From a virus: DNA of 64,000 nt. Shown here one piece after another: positions 55,316-64,000 of the stretch (position 1 is its first letter; every line of letters starts with the position of its first letter). Under the pieces are notes generated by a model. It saw only the letters and a list, made by a program, of their open reading frames with translations. It was not told the origin of the DNA and searched no databases. Location of the stretch: positions 1 to 64,000 of IMG/VR virus record IMGVR_UViG_3300021376_000029; one strand, written 5' to 3'. A program made the translations under genes and the position numbers.

Positions 55316-56878
55316 TTAGAATTCTACAACTAGTTTAACATCTTCAATTTGATCAACTGCTCTTGAGACAGTTCTTCTATTTTCAACATAAAGAATATCA
55401 CCTGTATATTTTTCAATTTCTGGTCTTGAATAACCAGTAGTAAAAGTCAAATTAGATACAGTTAAACTATAGGTAATATCTGGAGTTTCTGATGCTGTTG
55501 ATGTAGCTCCAGTGATTGCATTTGCGCCAGAAAACTGAGGAAGAGAACCTCCCTGGGCTCCAGTTTGAATATGCTCATAGCTACTTTGATATACTTTTAA
55601 AATCTTAGTAGTAGGATCCCATGAAACTACTCTTCCTTTTGCATTAGTATTTGCTTGAGTAACGACTTCATCAAGGCTAAAAGATGCAGTAGTTGAACTT
55701 GGGAATTTGATTGAGGTAAGAGCACTATAAGTAGATGATGTAGCACTTACACCTGATGATTCTTTAGGATCTCTCACAATACCAATTCTTCTAAAATCAG
55801 TGTCAATTGGGAATTCAAAGTTTTCATCATACTGAACTCTGGAGTTAATCATAACTCTCTTAGTCCCAAGTTCTTTGTATATATTAAATCCATGGCCGCC
55901 AGGAGGTGGAATAATTACTTCAAGAACTGCACCAGATCCAGCTCCAATGCCAGAAATTTCGGTGGAGTTGACATTTACAGAGCCGAAAGTATACCCAGAT
56001 CCGTTAGTCGTCACTGTAACACTAGTAACTGCACCACTAACAATAACAATAGTACACAATGCTTGAACACCACCAGTTATAGAAGTATAGTCTCCGCGAA
56101 TAGGAACGTTAGTATATGTGCCGTCAGTATATCCACTACCAGCATTTTTAATAATTACTGTATCAATAGAACCATTGATTGCTGCTGTTTTTACGTCTGT
56201 ACCATTCGCAGGATCGCCTGCAGCACCTGTTCCCCAAGTTGCTGGTACGGGAATATAGGATGTAGTGAAAAACTTGATAACATCGTCTGTACCGATGCTG
56301 TACATAAACTTCCACCTATAACCATCTGCAGTATTAAAAGTAGAAGTTCCTGTTCCAGTTGGTGCTACCGAAGAAGCAATACCATTTGGGTTTGCAACCG
56401 TAGAACCATTATAAATGCACTTGTAAACTTTATAGTTATGTACTACATAAAATTTTGCATTATATAAATTTGTAGCATTTTGCCCTGATGAAACTGCTCT
56501 ATAATCAACACTATAATTAGGACGGTACATATCATAAATTTGTCCCGAAGTCCAATTATAACGAGGAATTACAAGTCTCACATCAGAGGATTGAATTCTC
56601 TTAAGAGAAATCATATCATCAAAGGTTTCTCTTTCATAATCAAAATTATCAATAGGTGTTGGGGGATTATTTTCGTTTGGAGTAGCAAGATATGAAGCAC
56701 TATGTTGACTGCCCGCAGGTTGTCCTACATATGCTGTTGCGCCAGGCGCCGCCGCAGTATCCCAATTTTGGGGTCTGCCCATGAAAAAGTACATATTTGT
56801 AGCAGCAGTTTCACTAAAAGCTTCTTCAAACTGCTGTGCATTATGAATTCTAAACTGTTCAGAAATAAGTGCTGGCAT
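55316..56878 (-). CDS. gp8: Baseplate wedge protein (gp8)
   Basis: A wedge subunit of the baseplate. The 520 residues exceed T4 gp8 (334). The gp8 marks are YFFMGRPQNWD (30-40), SSDVRLVIPRYNW (97-109), the GYRWKFMYSI segment (T4: GYVWEYLFEI) and the C-terminal GDILYVENRRTVSRAVDQIED (T4: GEMIYMENRPPIIMAMDQTEE). Extra length is an inserted beta region with GSGYTDGTYTNVP and NGSGYTFGSVNV units (nt 55930-56165). A perfect late box lies about 30 bases upstream, heading the unit 8-DUF4815-68aa-717aa. Confidence 0.9.
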   Translation of the reverse strand: MPALISEQFRIHNAQQFEEAFSETAATNMYFFMGRPQNWDTAAAPGATAYVGQPAGSQHSASYLATPNENNPPTPIDNFDYERETFDDMISLKRIQSSDVRLVIPRYNWTSGQIYDMYRPNYSVDYRAVSSGQNATNLYNAKFYVVHNYKVYKCIYNGSTVANPNGIASSVAPTGTGTSTFNTADGYRWKFMYSIGTDDVIKFFTTSYIPVPATWGTGAAGDPANGTDVKTAAINGSIDTVIIKNAGSGYTDGTYTNVPIRGDYTSITGGVQALCTIVIVSGAVTSVTVTTNGSGYTFGSVNVNSTEISGIGAGSGAVLEVIIPPPGGHGFNIYKELGTKRVMINSRVQYDENFEFPIDTDFRRIGIVRDPKESSGVSATSSTYSALTSIKFPSSTTASFSLDEVVTQANTNAKGRVVSWDPTTKILKVYQSSYEHIQTGAQGGSLPQFSGANAITGATSTASETPDITYSLTVSNLTFTTGYSRPEIEKYTGDILYVENRRTVSRAVDQIEDVKLVVEF

Positions 56879-56907
56879 TTTTATTTAATCTTTAGAAATT
56901 TCTGTGT

Positions 56908-56915
56908 TATTTATA
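56908..56915 (-). promoter_or_regulatory. Late promoter for gp8 unit
   Basis: A perfect TATAAATA on the minus strand, 30 bases before the gp8 ATG and directly after the stop of the gene to its right. A second ATAAATA overlaps it (56914-56920), so two start sites are possible. Confidence 0.75.
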
Positions 56916-56919
56916 TTTA

Positions 56920-59900
56920 TCATCCTCGCCAAGCAAGTCTCATATAATCACCTTGATTATGAGATGTTGAAGATGTATTGAGTACACCACGCTGGCAATT
57001 CAATAATTGACCGCTAAAGATAGATGAATAGAAAATGGTTTCATCACCAAATTCAATATATCCTGAAGGAGGCAAATTATAAGTATTTCCACTAATTAAA
57101 ATAGTTTGATCAAGATCAGTAATTCCAGAGGCAAGAGTTAATCCAAAACTGATATAAGAATCTTCACCGTAATTAATAATTATATTATCGCTAGCGCCAG
57201 TAGTACTCCCAGGTCTATTTACAAAATCAGCAATAGTTAAATTAGGTGCATAACGAGAAACATTTTCAATATTTACATTTGTTCCCAAATAAGAAGATAA
57301 AGGATCATTAATATTCAATGGTTCATACTTAAATTTATTTTCTTCAAATGTATTCAAGACATAGGCTAATGCTGGTCGTGAAACATCACGATTTGTTCTA
57401 TTTTCTGTTTCAATAGTTGTAACTTTTGTGCTACTGATACTTGTTTGTATCACAGGAATTTCATATTTTTCTTCGCTTCCAATTGCAGTGCTTCCAGTTA
57501 ATCCAGCAGAAGTAAGTAATGCAATACCATCATTTGCTTTCATATCTATTATTATATCTTTAAAGTCATAAACTGGTTTCTTTCTGATTAATTCATATCG
57601 TTTAGCAAAAATAATTTCTGGTGCTGTTGTATAACCAGATCCAGGATTTGTAATAGTTACCGATACCACACGACCATTTTCAATTGTAGAATACGCTTCT
57701 GCACCTGTTCCTGGATTACCACATGCTGGTTTGAATAAAACTATAGGTGCTGTTTCATATTCCATACCACCATTATTGACATCAATTCTTGTAATTAGGT
57801 TATTATAAACTGATGGAATAGAAACAGTTCCTGAAATTGAAGTAGTTCCGCTTACTGAAACTGGATTAGCACCAGATACAGCGACTCCAGAAACTACTGC
57901 AGTTGCAACAGCATTTTTACCCTTAATATATGAGTTATCGGTATAAACAAAAGCAGTATAAAGTAAATCATCTCCTTGTTCCAAAACATTTTGTTCTATA
58001 GAAATAAGTTCTTTAGGTGTTTCGCCTTGGATTTTAATTAAATCTCCTGGTTTGAGATATTCATAAGTCTGATTAACTTTTTTCAAATATCTACATCCAT
58101 CTATAGTATTTTCACCAATATAATGGATATCCTCAAAAACTTTACCATTCCATATAGAGATAGTTTTATCAAATGTTTTTCCGTAGAAATATAATAAATT
58201 ACACTTTTTACCCTTGGTAGGAGCTTCCTTGAATGTCAGAATATTATCTGATATAGTATAAGTGTCATTTTCATTTTGAGGAACACCATCAAGAAGTATT
58301 AATAATTGATGAACATCAGGAAGTTTTATAATATCATCCTGATATTTCAGTTCAAAAACAGTTTGCCTGTCATTAAATTGATCTGAAATATTATTAAGCA
58401 TTTTGTACTTACTAAAAGAGTATCCAAAGAAATTACGACTTGCATCAAAAGATTCATAAAAAACTATTTTATTTGGATAAACCGATCTATTAATAATATA
58501 ACTTTCTCCATAAATTTGCAGAACGCCATCAACAAATATCAAGAGATTTTCATCTTGCTCTGTAACAAGATTTGCTCCATCTAGTTTATAAAGATTAAAT
58601 TCTTTGGTGACTCCATCAAATAAAATATTCTTCAATTTATAAGAATACCTAATGTCATCAGAAGAATTAGTCAACTTATATAATACCGAATAGAAAGTAG
58701 AACCTTCTTTTGGTGGTTCATACATTCTAAGAGTATTATTTGTAGTATTGAACTCAAATTGTCCTTTAATTACTTTAGCATTTGTTAATCTTGAACTCAA
58801 TATAGTATCAGAAGTTCCTAAGAAATCAGGTAAAATATTAAAATCCTTAACATACAATTGATTTGCTAATGCAAGTTTCATCATATTTTTTGCCTTATTA
58901 AAGGCAACAATAGATTCTGATACTTCACCCTGAACACCATTTGAAATTAATGTGTTTCCAGATGTAGTTAAATATGAATTTGTAGCATCAAGTATATTAG
59001 AATTACCGCCATAGAAAAGATCTAAAACAACAGCATCAACAATAATTCCAATATCTCTTTTACACTTTGTTTCTCCTGATGCTGTGGTTCCAGAAGATAC
59101 CGCTGGAATAGGAGTTGGATATGTTAAAGATCCTTGATTTAAATGGAATGTTACGATTCCAGAAAGAATATCAATATTATTTCTGACATTAGTACATGAT
59201 GTTGGATTAGTATTTGAAGAAACACCAGATGCAGGTAATGGATCTGCAGTAATTGTAAGATCTTTAGTAAACAACTGGTTGGTGATTGCCAGTTTCATTA
59301 CATCACGAGCTTTGTTGAATGCTGTGATAGATTCAGCTATTTCTCCTTGAAGTCCGTTAGAAGTTAATGAAGTTCCAGTAGCATTAAAATATTGTTTTAA
59401 AAATTCAATAACATATCTATTGCTTCCTACATGTACATCTAAAGAAACTGCATCAATAAAAATACCGATATCTCTCTTGCATTTTGCCTCTCCAGCAGGA
59501 ACAGTAGTTGATACTGATTCAGCAGGAAGACCAGTTACGTTACCAGCAGTAATATGAGAAGTAATAATTAATGTTAGGTTTGTAATAGCAGTTTGAATAT
59601 CTGAGCAAGCAGTTGGACTAGTATTACTAACATTACCGCCAGTGCCACCATAATTAGCTGCACCACTAGTAATAGTGAGATCTTTGATTGTCAGTTGGTT
59701 AGCAACTGCCTTTTTCATTTCATCTCTTGCCTTATTAAAAGCAAGAACTGATTGTGCTTCTTCTCCCACAAGACCATTTGTAATAGGACTGCCATTATTA
59801 AAATATGAAAGAACAAATTGACGACTGTATACATTTCCGCCAGCTTGAGCAATGTCTAAAGATACAGAATCAATGAAGATACCAATATCTCTCTTACACT

Positions 59901-62900
59901 TATCTGTATTTGTTGCATTGATGACAAAAGTTGGGAATGCAGGAGCAATTGCAGCAAAAGCAGTATCAATAATTTCCTGTCTGTTTAGTTGGATTAATCG
60001 GTAACCATCCTTAAATCTAGATACAGCAGTTGTTTGTGGATCACCAGGATAGGAAAAATCTGGATGTTGAACTGCAATTTCAGCAGCAGCACGGTCAATA
60101 ATTTCTCGTCTATTTTGCTGGATTAATCTATAAGAATCTTTGAACCTACTTTTATCAGTAGTTTGAGGATCATTAGGATAATAAAAATCAGGGAATAAAA
60201 CAGAAATTTCTGCATTTGCACGATCTACAATTTCTTGTTTATTTGCAGAAATCAAAGCACTAGCATCACGATGTCTATTAGCACTAACTATTGTAGATAC
60301 ACCAGAAGTTGTCCAGATACCAGTATTTCTAATTGGTAAAGTGATTCCAGATGGATTTGCTAATTTTGTAGTTAAAATGCCGACTAAATTATCAACCGTA
60401 TTCTGAACATCAGCACACACACCAGGATCATTATTAGTCAAATATCCATTAGGATTATTGAATAATACCGTAAATGTATTTGAAGAGTTTACAGAATAAA
60501 TTTCAAACTTATCATTGAAGTTTATATTGCCAGATGGTGTTACACCTGAGATATGAACATATAAATCTGTTGGATAAGTTACACCTGAATAAGTATATGC
60601 ATATCCATGATCTCCTACTGTAGTTATAGTAGCAAGATTGTTTACATATGATATATCTGAAATATTTCTCAATTCATATGGTTCTTGGAAAATCTCATTT
60701 ATTGCTAATAATATAGAAGTATTTTTTATATTTTCTGGGAATGTTCCGTCTTGAGTAGTTAATGGGTAATTAGTTTTAACATTATCAAAAGTATTTGAAA
60801 TATCAGTCAGTTTAACTGCTTCTACTTGATTATCTAAGAAATTCAAAAGACTAGCTCCCAGACCTTCTATTTTCTGGGTCAATGCAGTATTTACAATTTG
60901 AACTTCATATTTTCTATAACTTAACTGAGATTCTACAGTTATGCCACTTACTGGTATAACAATTACTGAATTTGCACTATAATCTCTCGGCAGAGTAACA
61001 CTTCCAGAACCAGTGAGACCAGAATTGGTAATGCTAGAAAAATTTTCAACAGATACTTCACCAAAAAGTTTGAATCCAAGAGGATGAAGACTCTTATCAA
61101 CAATTGACTTATAATCTCTTAATGACTTTGTACTTCTTATTACATAGGAAAAATCCTGATAATATCTACTGTCAATTATTTTTTGTGATGATGCATTCAG
61201 TTTTCCAAGATCACTGTCAAAAAATCCTACTCTACTTAAATAACCAGAAATATTTCCAAAAATATCAGCAAGTTTAACTTCATGAATTTTTGATGTAGTT
61301 TGTCTGATGGATCCCGTTAAAATAGTATCAGCAAGTAGGACTCCAGTTAATAACTTAACATCAAGTAAATATGAGTTATTTCCTATTTTTTGTGTTGCAT
61401 CTACTCGCACAACAGCACCATTTGATGCAGTCAAAAATTCAGAATTGCTGTAAATTTGATTAGATAAATTTGTTATAATTAATTTATAATTAAGTATTAA
61501 TTGCTTCTGTAATGTTCTATCAGAACTATACTGTGTTCCATAGTTGGCAAATCTTGTAGTCTTTACTTTTGCTATTGTATTGCTAATTGGAAAGATTTCT
61601 GGATTTGTATCAACAGCAAGGATATAATCATTATTAGTATAATTTCTACCACCATTGGTAACTTCTACAGAAACTATTCTACCATTAACTATTGTTGGTT
61701 TTATTATAGCGCCAGAACCCGTAGAACTGATAACTTTTAATATAGTATTAGAAGAATATCTTCTTCCTTGATTTAATACTGAAATATTGTTGGTTAAAGA
61801 ACCAGAAGAAAGAGAATATGTAAATTTAGCGTTATCAAGATCAGAATGAATTATACCTTCAACTAAAGGAAGTTTTTTATATCCTTCGCCACCATCAATA
61901 TTTTTTATTTTTGAAATTTTACCTATAGATGATATTGATGTAGTAGTGTAAGAAACATTGCTATAAGATAAACTTTCAAGTTGCGATGAAATACTAAATT
62001 TAAACTTAGTAGGAGATATAACATCAATTACATGAGAACTAATAAAATAATTATCTCTAATATTAAAGTATGTTTTATTGTTTTCAATTCTATTAGTTTT
62101 ATCAAAATAATAAACTCTTGAAATAGAATTTATATTAAAGATTGAATAATTTATAGTAATTGTAGATCCAGAAACTCCTGGTGTACCTGATCTAACAATA
62201 TTAGGTATAGCACTAATATTGCTTGAATCTTCGCTAAAAGACATAACATTACCAAAATTACTTCCATCACTTATATCAAATACATAAGTGCTACCTCTAA
62301 TCATGTCTAGAGACAAATCTCTGACATAATAATTTCCTGTATTTGTTGGATCTATTTCCCAATAAATTTTTTTGGGAGTAACTGATGATATTGTTATCTG
62401 TCTTGCACTAGGAGTAGATGAATCTGATACTACACTAGTATTAATGATAGTACCTGATAAGATTTTAACTTCTATTTTAGAATTAAGCTTATCAATACTA
62501 TAAATTGTTCCAGAAATTCCAGATGAAATTAAAGAATTTCCAATTTGAATGTTATAATCATTTTGAAAATCGGGAATGTATAATTTTACACTATTTGTTG
62601 CAGCATGTAATCTCAAAGGAGAATTTAATTGTGCTCTACTAACTGTAAACTGATTATTAGTATAATTGATACTAATAATTCTCATAATTTCATCATTAAT
62701 TAAAATATAATCATTATTTCTATATTGAGAGGCATTAATAACGTTAATTGTAGACTGATTCAAAGATACATCAACATCAAGAGTTGTTGTAATGTTAGGT
62801 TTTGTATAATGTATTGTTTGATATGTACCTACTCTTACTTTAAATGTTTTGGTTGTTTGTAAAACATTATTATCAATATTTAAAATTACAGAATCTCTGT

Positions 62901-64000
62901 TTGATAATAGATGTGGTTGAGTAGTAGTAACAATGGCTTCATAAGGAATAGAATATTGAGGAGCACTAATTTTAGTTGGGTATGGAAATTGAGAAATGCC
63001 ATTTGTAATAGTAACACCAGAGGCAGTATATCCAGAAAGAACTGCATAAGTAACAGAACTCACAGTAACACCAAATATAGATTCAATACTAGCTAAAGAA
63101 CCAGAACCTTCAGTATTATCGCTGTTAATAAAAAGAAAATCATTAACTTTATAATCAGAACTTGAATTTGAACAAATATATGAATCTACAGATCCTCTTT
63201 CAACGCTATTAATTAAAATTCGTGCATCAAATCCCTTATTTGGTGTATTTAAAGTTCTTATTCTTTTTGCGTCTTGTGGTAAATTAGATTCAATTTGATT
63301 GTGTGATATAGTATTGTTTAATTTTGATGGTACTGAATTATAATTTTTTCCTATAATATAAGGGAATATTCCTTCACCAAAAGGATCAACTGATATAAAA
63401 TATGCATAAGTTCCATTCGGAAACTCAGGAGTCTTGCAAAAACGACCATTATTTTCATCTAAATCTCCAAGAGCAGAAACAAAATCATAGTCTTCAATAA
63501 ATGCTCCAAATGGATACTCAGAAACACTAGGACGATTTGATGTAGTAGTATTCAACGAATAACTACTCACCATTCTTCTTATAGTAGAAACACTGGCAGG
63601 GTTAGTATAACCATATGGACCATAAATTGGATTTCCATCATACGCCCATCCTAAAATAGGAGAATGACTAAAATTAGAATCTATTTCAGCATAATCAAAA
63701 GAAGGACCCTTAACATTATCATTTAATTCACTTCTAAGTAATTTTGGGTTAAGTGCATATGCATATTGCAATCCATAACGAACATCTGCACTATTATACA
63801 AGTAACCATTACCACCATCAACCCTTTTATTTTGAGATAACTGCCATTGTCCAGAAGTATTTCTGACATATTTTAATTTAAATACTCTATCATAATTCCA
63901 TCTTCTTACTTTTGCTGTTGCCTGTACTCCAGTACCATTTGATATTAAAGAAATTCTAATATTACTTCTATTTGAATAGTCAATTCCACCAGATATCACG
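56920..64000 (-). CDS. Giant baseplate wedge protein, gp7 position (partial)
   Basis: A 5'-truncated gene with at least 2359 residues in the window; the start lies beyond the right edge. Position directly upstream of gp8 and huge size fit the cyanophage gp7-type wedge protein. The visible part includes a degenerate cupredoxin-like segment (RGSTYVFDISDGSNFG), three ~50-residue units (EIVDRA.AEI....P.F.YP.DPQTT..SRFKD.YRLI), three ~139-residue units marked by KCKRDIGIFID, and GSGYTTAPEIIF. The C-terminus reads GYIEFGDETIFYSSI then RGVLNTSSTSHNQGD, a short virion-type domain. Recognition as gp7 is from synteny, not sequence. Confidence 0.7.
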   Translation of the reverse strand, partial: VISGGIDYSNRSNIRISLISNGTGVQATAKVRRWNYDRVFKLKYVRNTSGQWQLSQNKRVDGGNGYLYNSADVRYGLQYAYALNPKLLRSELNDNVKGPSFDYAEIDSNFSHSPILGWAYDGNPIYGPYGYTNPASVSTIRRMVSSYSLNTTTSNRPSVSEYPFGAFIEDYDFVSALGDLDENNGRFCKTPEFPNGTYAYFISVDPFGEGIFPYIIGKNYNSVPSKLNNTISHNQIESNLPQDAKRIRTLNTPNKGFDARILINSVERGSVDSYICSNSSSDYKVNDFLFINSDNTEGSGSLASIESIFGVTVSSVTYAVLSGYTASGVTITNGISQFPYPTKISAPQYSIPYEAIVTTTQPHLLSNRDSVILNIDNNVLQTTKTFKVRVGTYQTIHYTKPNITTTLDVDVSLNQSTINVINASQYRNNDYILINDEIMRIISINYTNNQFTVSRAQLNSPLRLHAATNSVKLYIPDFQNDYNIQIGNSLISSGISGTIYSIDKLNSKIEVKILSGTIINTSVVSDSSTPSARQITISSVTPKKIYWEIDPTNTGNYYVRDLSLDMIRGSTYVFDISDGSNFGNVMSFSEDSSNISAIPNIVRSGTPGVSGSTITINYSIFNINSISRVYYFDKTNRIENNKTYFNIRDNYFISSHVIDVISPTKFKFSISSQLESLSYSNVSYTTTSISSIGKISKIKNIDGGEGYKKLPLVEGIIHSDLDNAKFTYSLSSGSLTNNISVLNQGRRYSSNTILKVISSTGSGAIIKPTIVNGRIVSVEVTNGGRNYTNNDYILAVDTNPEIFPISNTIAKVKTTRFANYGTQYSSDRTLQKQLILNYKLIITNLSNQIYSNSEFLTASNGAVVRVDATQKIGNNSYLLDVKLLTGVLLADTILTGSIRQTTSKIHEVKLADIFGNISGYLSRVGFFDSDLGKLNASSQKIIDSRYYQDFSYVIRSTKSLRDYKSIVDKSLHPLGFKLFGEVSVENFSSITNSGLTGSGSVTLPRDYSANSVIVIPVSGITVESQLSYRKYEVQIVNTALTQKIEGLGASLLNFLDNQVEAVKLTDISNTFDNVKTNYPLTTQDGTFPENIKNTSILLAINEIFQEPYELRNISDISYVNNLATITTVGDHGYAYTYSGVTYPTDLYVHISGVTPSGNINFNDKFEIYSVNSSNTFTVLFNNPNGYLTNNDPGVCADVQNTVDNLVGILTTKLANPSGITLPIRNTGIWTTSGVSTIVSANRHRDASALISANKQEIVDRANAEISVLFPDFYYPNDPQTTDKSRFKDSYRLIQQNRREIIDRAAAEIAVQHPDFSYPGDPQTTAVSRFKDGYRLIQLNRQEIIDTAFAAIAPAFPTFVINATNTDKCKRDIGIFIDSVSLDIAQAGGNVYSRQFVLSYFNNGSPITNGLVGEEAQSVLAFNKARDEMKKAVANQLTIKDLTITSGAANYGGTGGNVSNTSPTACSDIQTAITNLTLIITSHITAGNVTGLPAESVSTTVPAGEAKCKRDIGIFIDAVSLDVHVGSNRYVIEFLKQYFNATGTSLTSNGLQGEIAESITAFNKARDVMKLAITNQLFTKDLTITADPLPASGVSSNTNPTSCTNVRNNIDILSGIVTFHLNQGSLTYPTPIPAVSSGTTASGETKCKRDIGIIVDAVVLDLFYGGNSNILDATNSYLTTSGNTLISNGVQGEVSESIVAFNKAKNMMKLALANQLYVKDFNILPDFLGTSDTILSSRLTNAKVIKGQFEFNTTNNTLRMYEPPKEGSTFYSVLYKLTNSSDDIRYSYKLKNILFDGVTKEFNLYKLDGANLVTEQDENLLIFVDGVLQIYGESYIINRSVYPNKIVFYESFDASRNFFGYSFSKYKMLNNISDQFNDRQTVFELKYQDDIIKLPDVHQLLILLDGVPQNENDTYTISDNILTFKEAPTKGKKCNLLYFYGKTFDKTISIWNGKVFEDIHYIGENTIDGCRYLKKVNQTYEYLKPGDLIKIQGETPKELISIEQNVLEQGDDLLYTAFVYTDNSYIKGKNAVATAVVSGVAVSGANPVSVSGTTSISGTVSIPSVYNNLITRIDVNNGGMEYETAPIVLFKPACGNPGTGAEAYSTIENGRVVSVTITNPGSGYTTAPEIIFAKRYELIRKKPVYDFKDIIIDMKANDGIALLTSAGLTGSTAIGSEEKYEIPVIQTSISSTKVTTIETENRTNRDVSRPALAYVLNTFEENKFKYEPLNINDPLSSYLGTNVNIENVSRYAPNLTIADFVNRPGSTTGASDNIIINYGEDSYISFGLTLASGITDLDQTILISGNTYNLPPSGYIEFGDETIFYSSIFSGQLLNCQRGVLNTSSTSHNQGDYMRLAWRG
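58850..60270 (-). repeat. Two tandem in-frame repeat sets in the giant wedge gene
   Basis: Set one is three ~50-residue units with QEIVDRA.AE and SRFKD.YRLIQ (nt about 59935-60270). Set two is three ~139-residue units (about 420 bp) each with KCKRDIGI, then ID.V.LD, a GLQGE..ES..AFNKARD motif and an NQL..KDL end. KCKRDIG is encoded near 59882, 59464 and 59046. Internal duplication is clear. Confidence 0.8.

Overview
The window is about 64 kb of a T4-like tailed phage of marine cyanobacteria (a cyanomyovirus). The evidence is the run of T4 core genes in cyanophage order on the minus strand, the TATAAATA-type late promoters in front of the structural genes, very large tail and baseplate proteins with marine-cyanophage modules, and a DUF3110 gene, a family otherwise known mainly from cyanobacteria. 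No tRNA, rRNA, CRISPR array, integrase, transposase or attachment site was seen. Both window edges lie inside the phage genome. The left edge falls just after the stop codon of the clamp-loader gene and the right edge cuts a giant baseplate gene.

Reading the minus strand from right to left, the layout is as follows. (1) 64000-45357 holds baseplate and tail-fibre genes: a giant gp7-position protein, wedge gp8, a 2524-residue DUF4815 protein, a small coiled-coil protein and a 717-residue fibre-like protein. (2) 45298-28052 holds a glycosyltransferase, five small or medium virion proteins and two further giants: a 2508-residue tandem-repeat protein and a 1896-residue protein with a cupredoxin-like module. 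(3) 28016-22083 is an accessory island with a flavin-dependent halogenase-family enzyme and five putative Fe(II)/2-oxoglutarate dioxygenases. Three genes of this island lie on the plus strand under a sigma70-type promoter. (4) 22039-8437 holds neck, packaging, tail and head genes (13, 14, 15, 16, 17, 18, 19, 20, a gp67-like core gene, 21, 22, 23) with small genes between 16 and 17. (5) 8366-3 holds a tail-tube-fold gene, uvsY, uvsW, an Sm-like gene, 55, 47, a DUF3110 gene, 46, a DUF3310 gene, 45 and 44.

How the genes work together: gp55 is the late sigma factor and gp45 is the sliding clamp that, in T4, activates late promoters. gp44 loads the clamp. gp46/47, UvsY and UvsW couple recombination to replication and so make the concatemers that gp16/gp17 package. 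The late promoters then drive head, neck, tail and fibre production. gp55 itself has a host-type extended -10 promoter.

The most unusual part is the 22-28 kb island. It combines a halogenase-family flavoenzyme, whose catalytic Lys is kept but whose Glu and halide-site positions appear changed, with five non-haem iron dioxygenases of two sub-types. Such gene neighbours occur in some bacterial halogenase loci, and a cyanophage halogenase of this family (VirX1) has been studied. The joint role of the cassette in a phage is, as far as I know, undescribed. Other points of interest are an EF-hand loop in the tail protein gp15, a GSGY.T.P module shared by neck, baseplate and fibre proteins, and a late promoter lying in the loop of a terminator-like hairpin.
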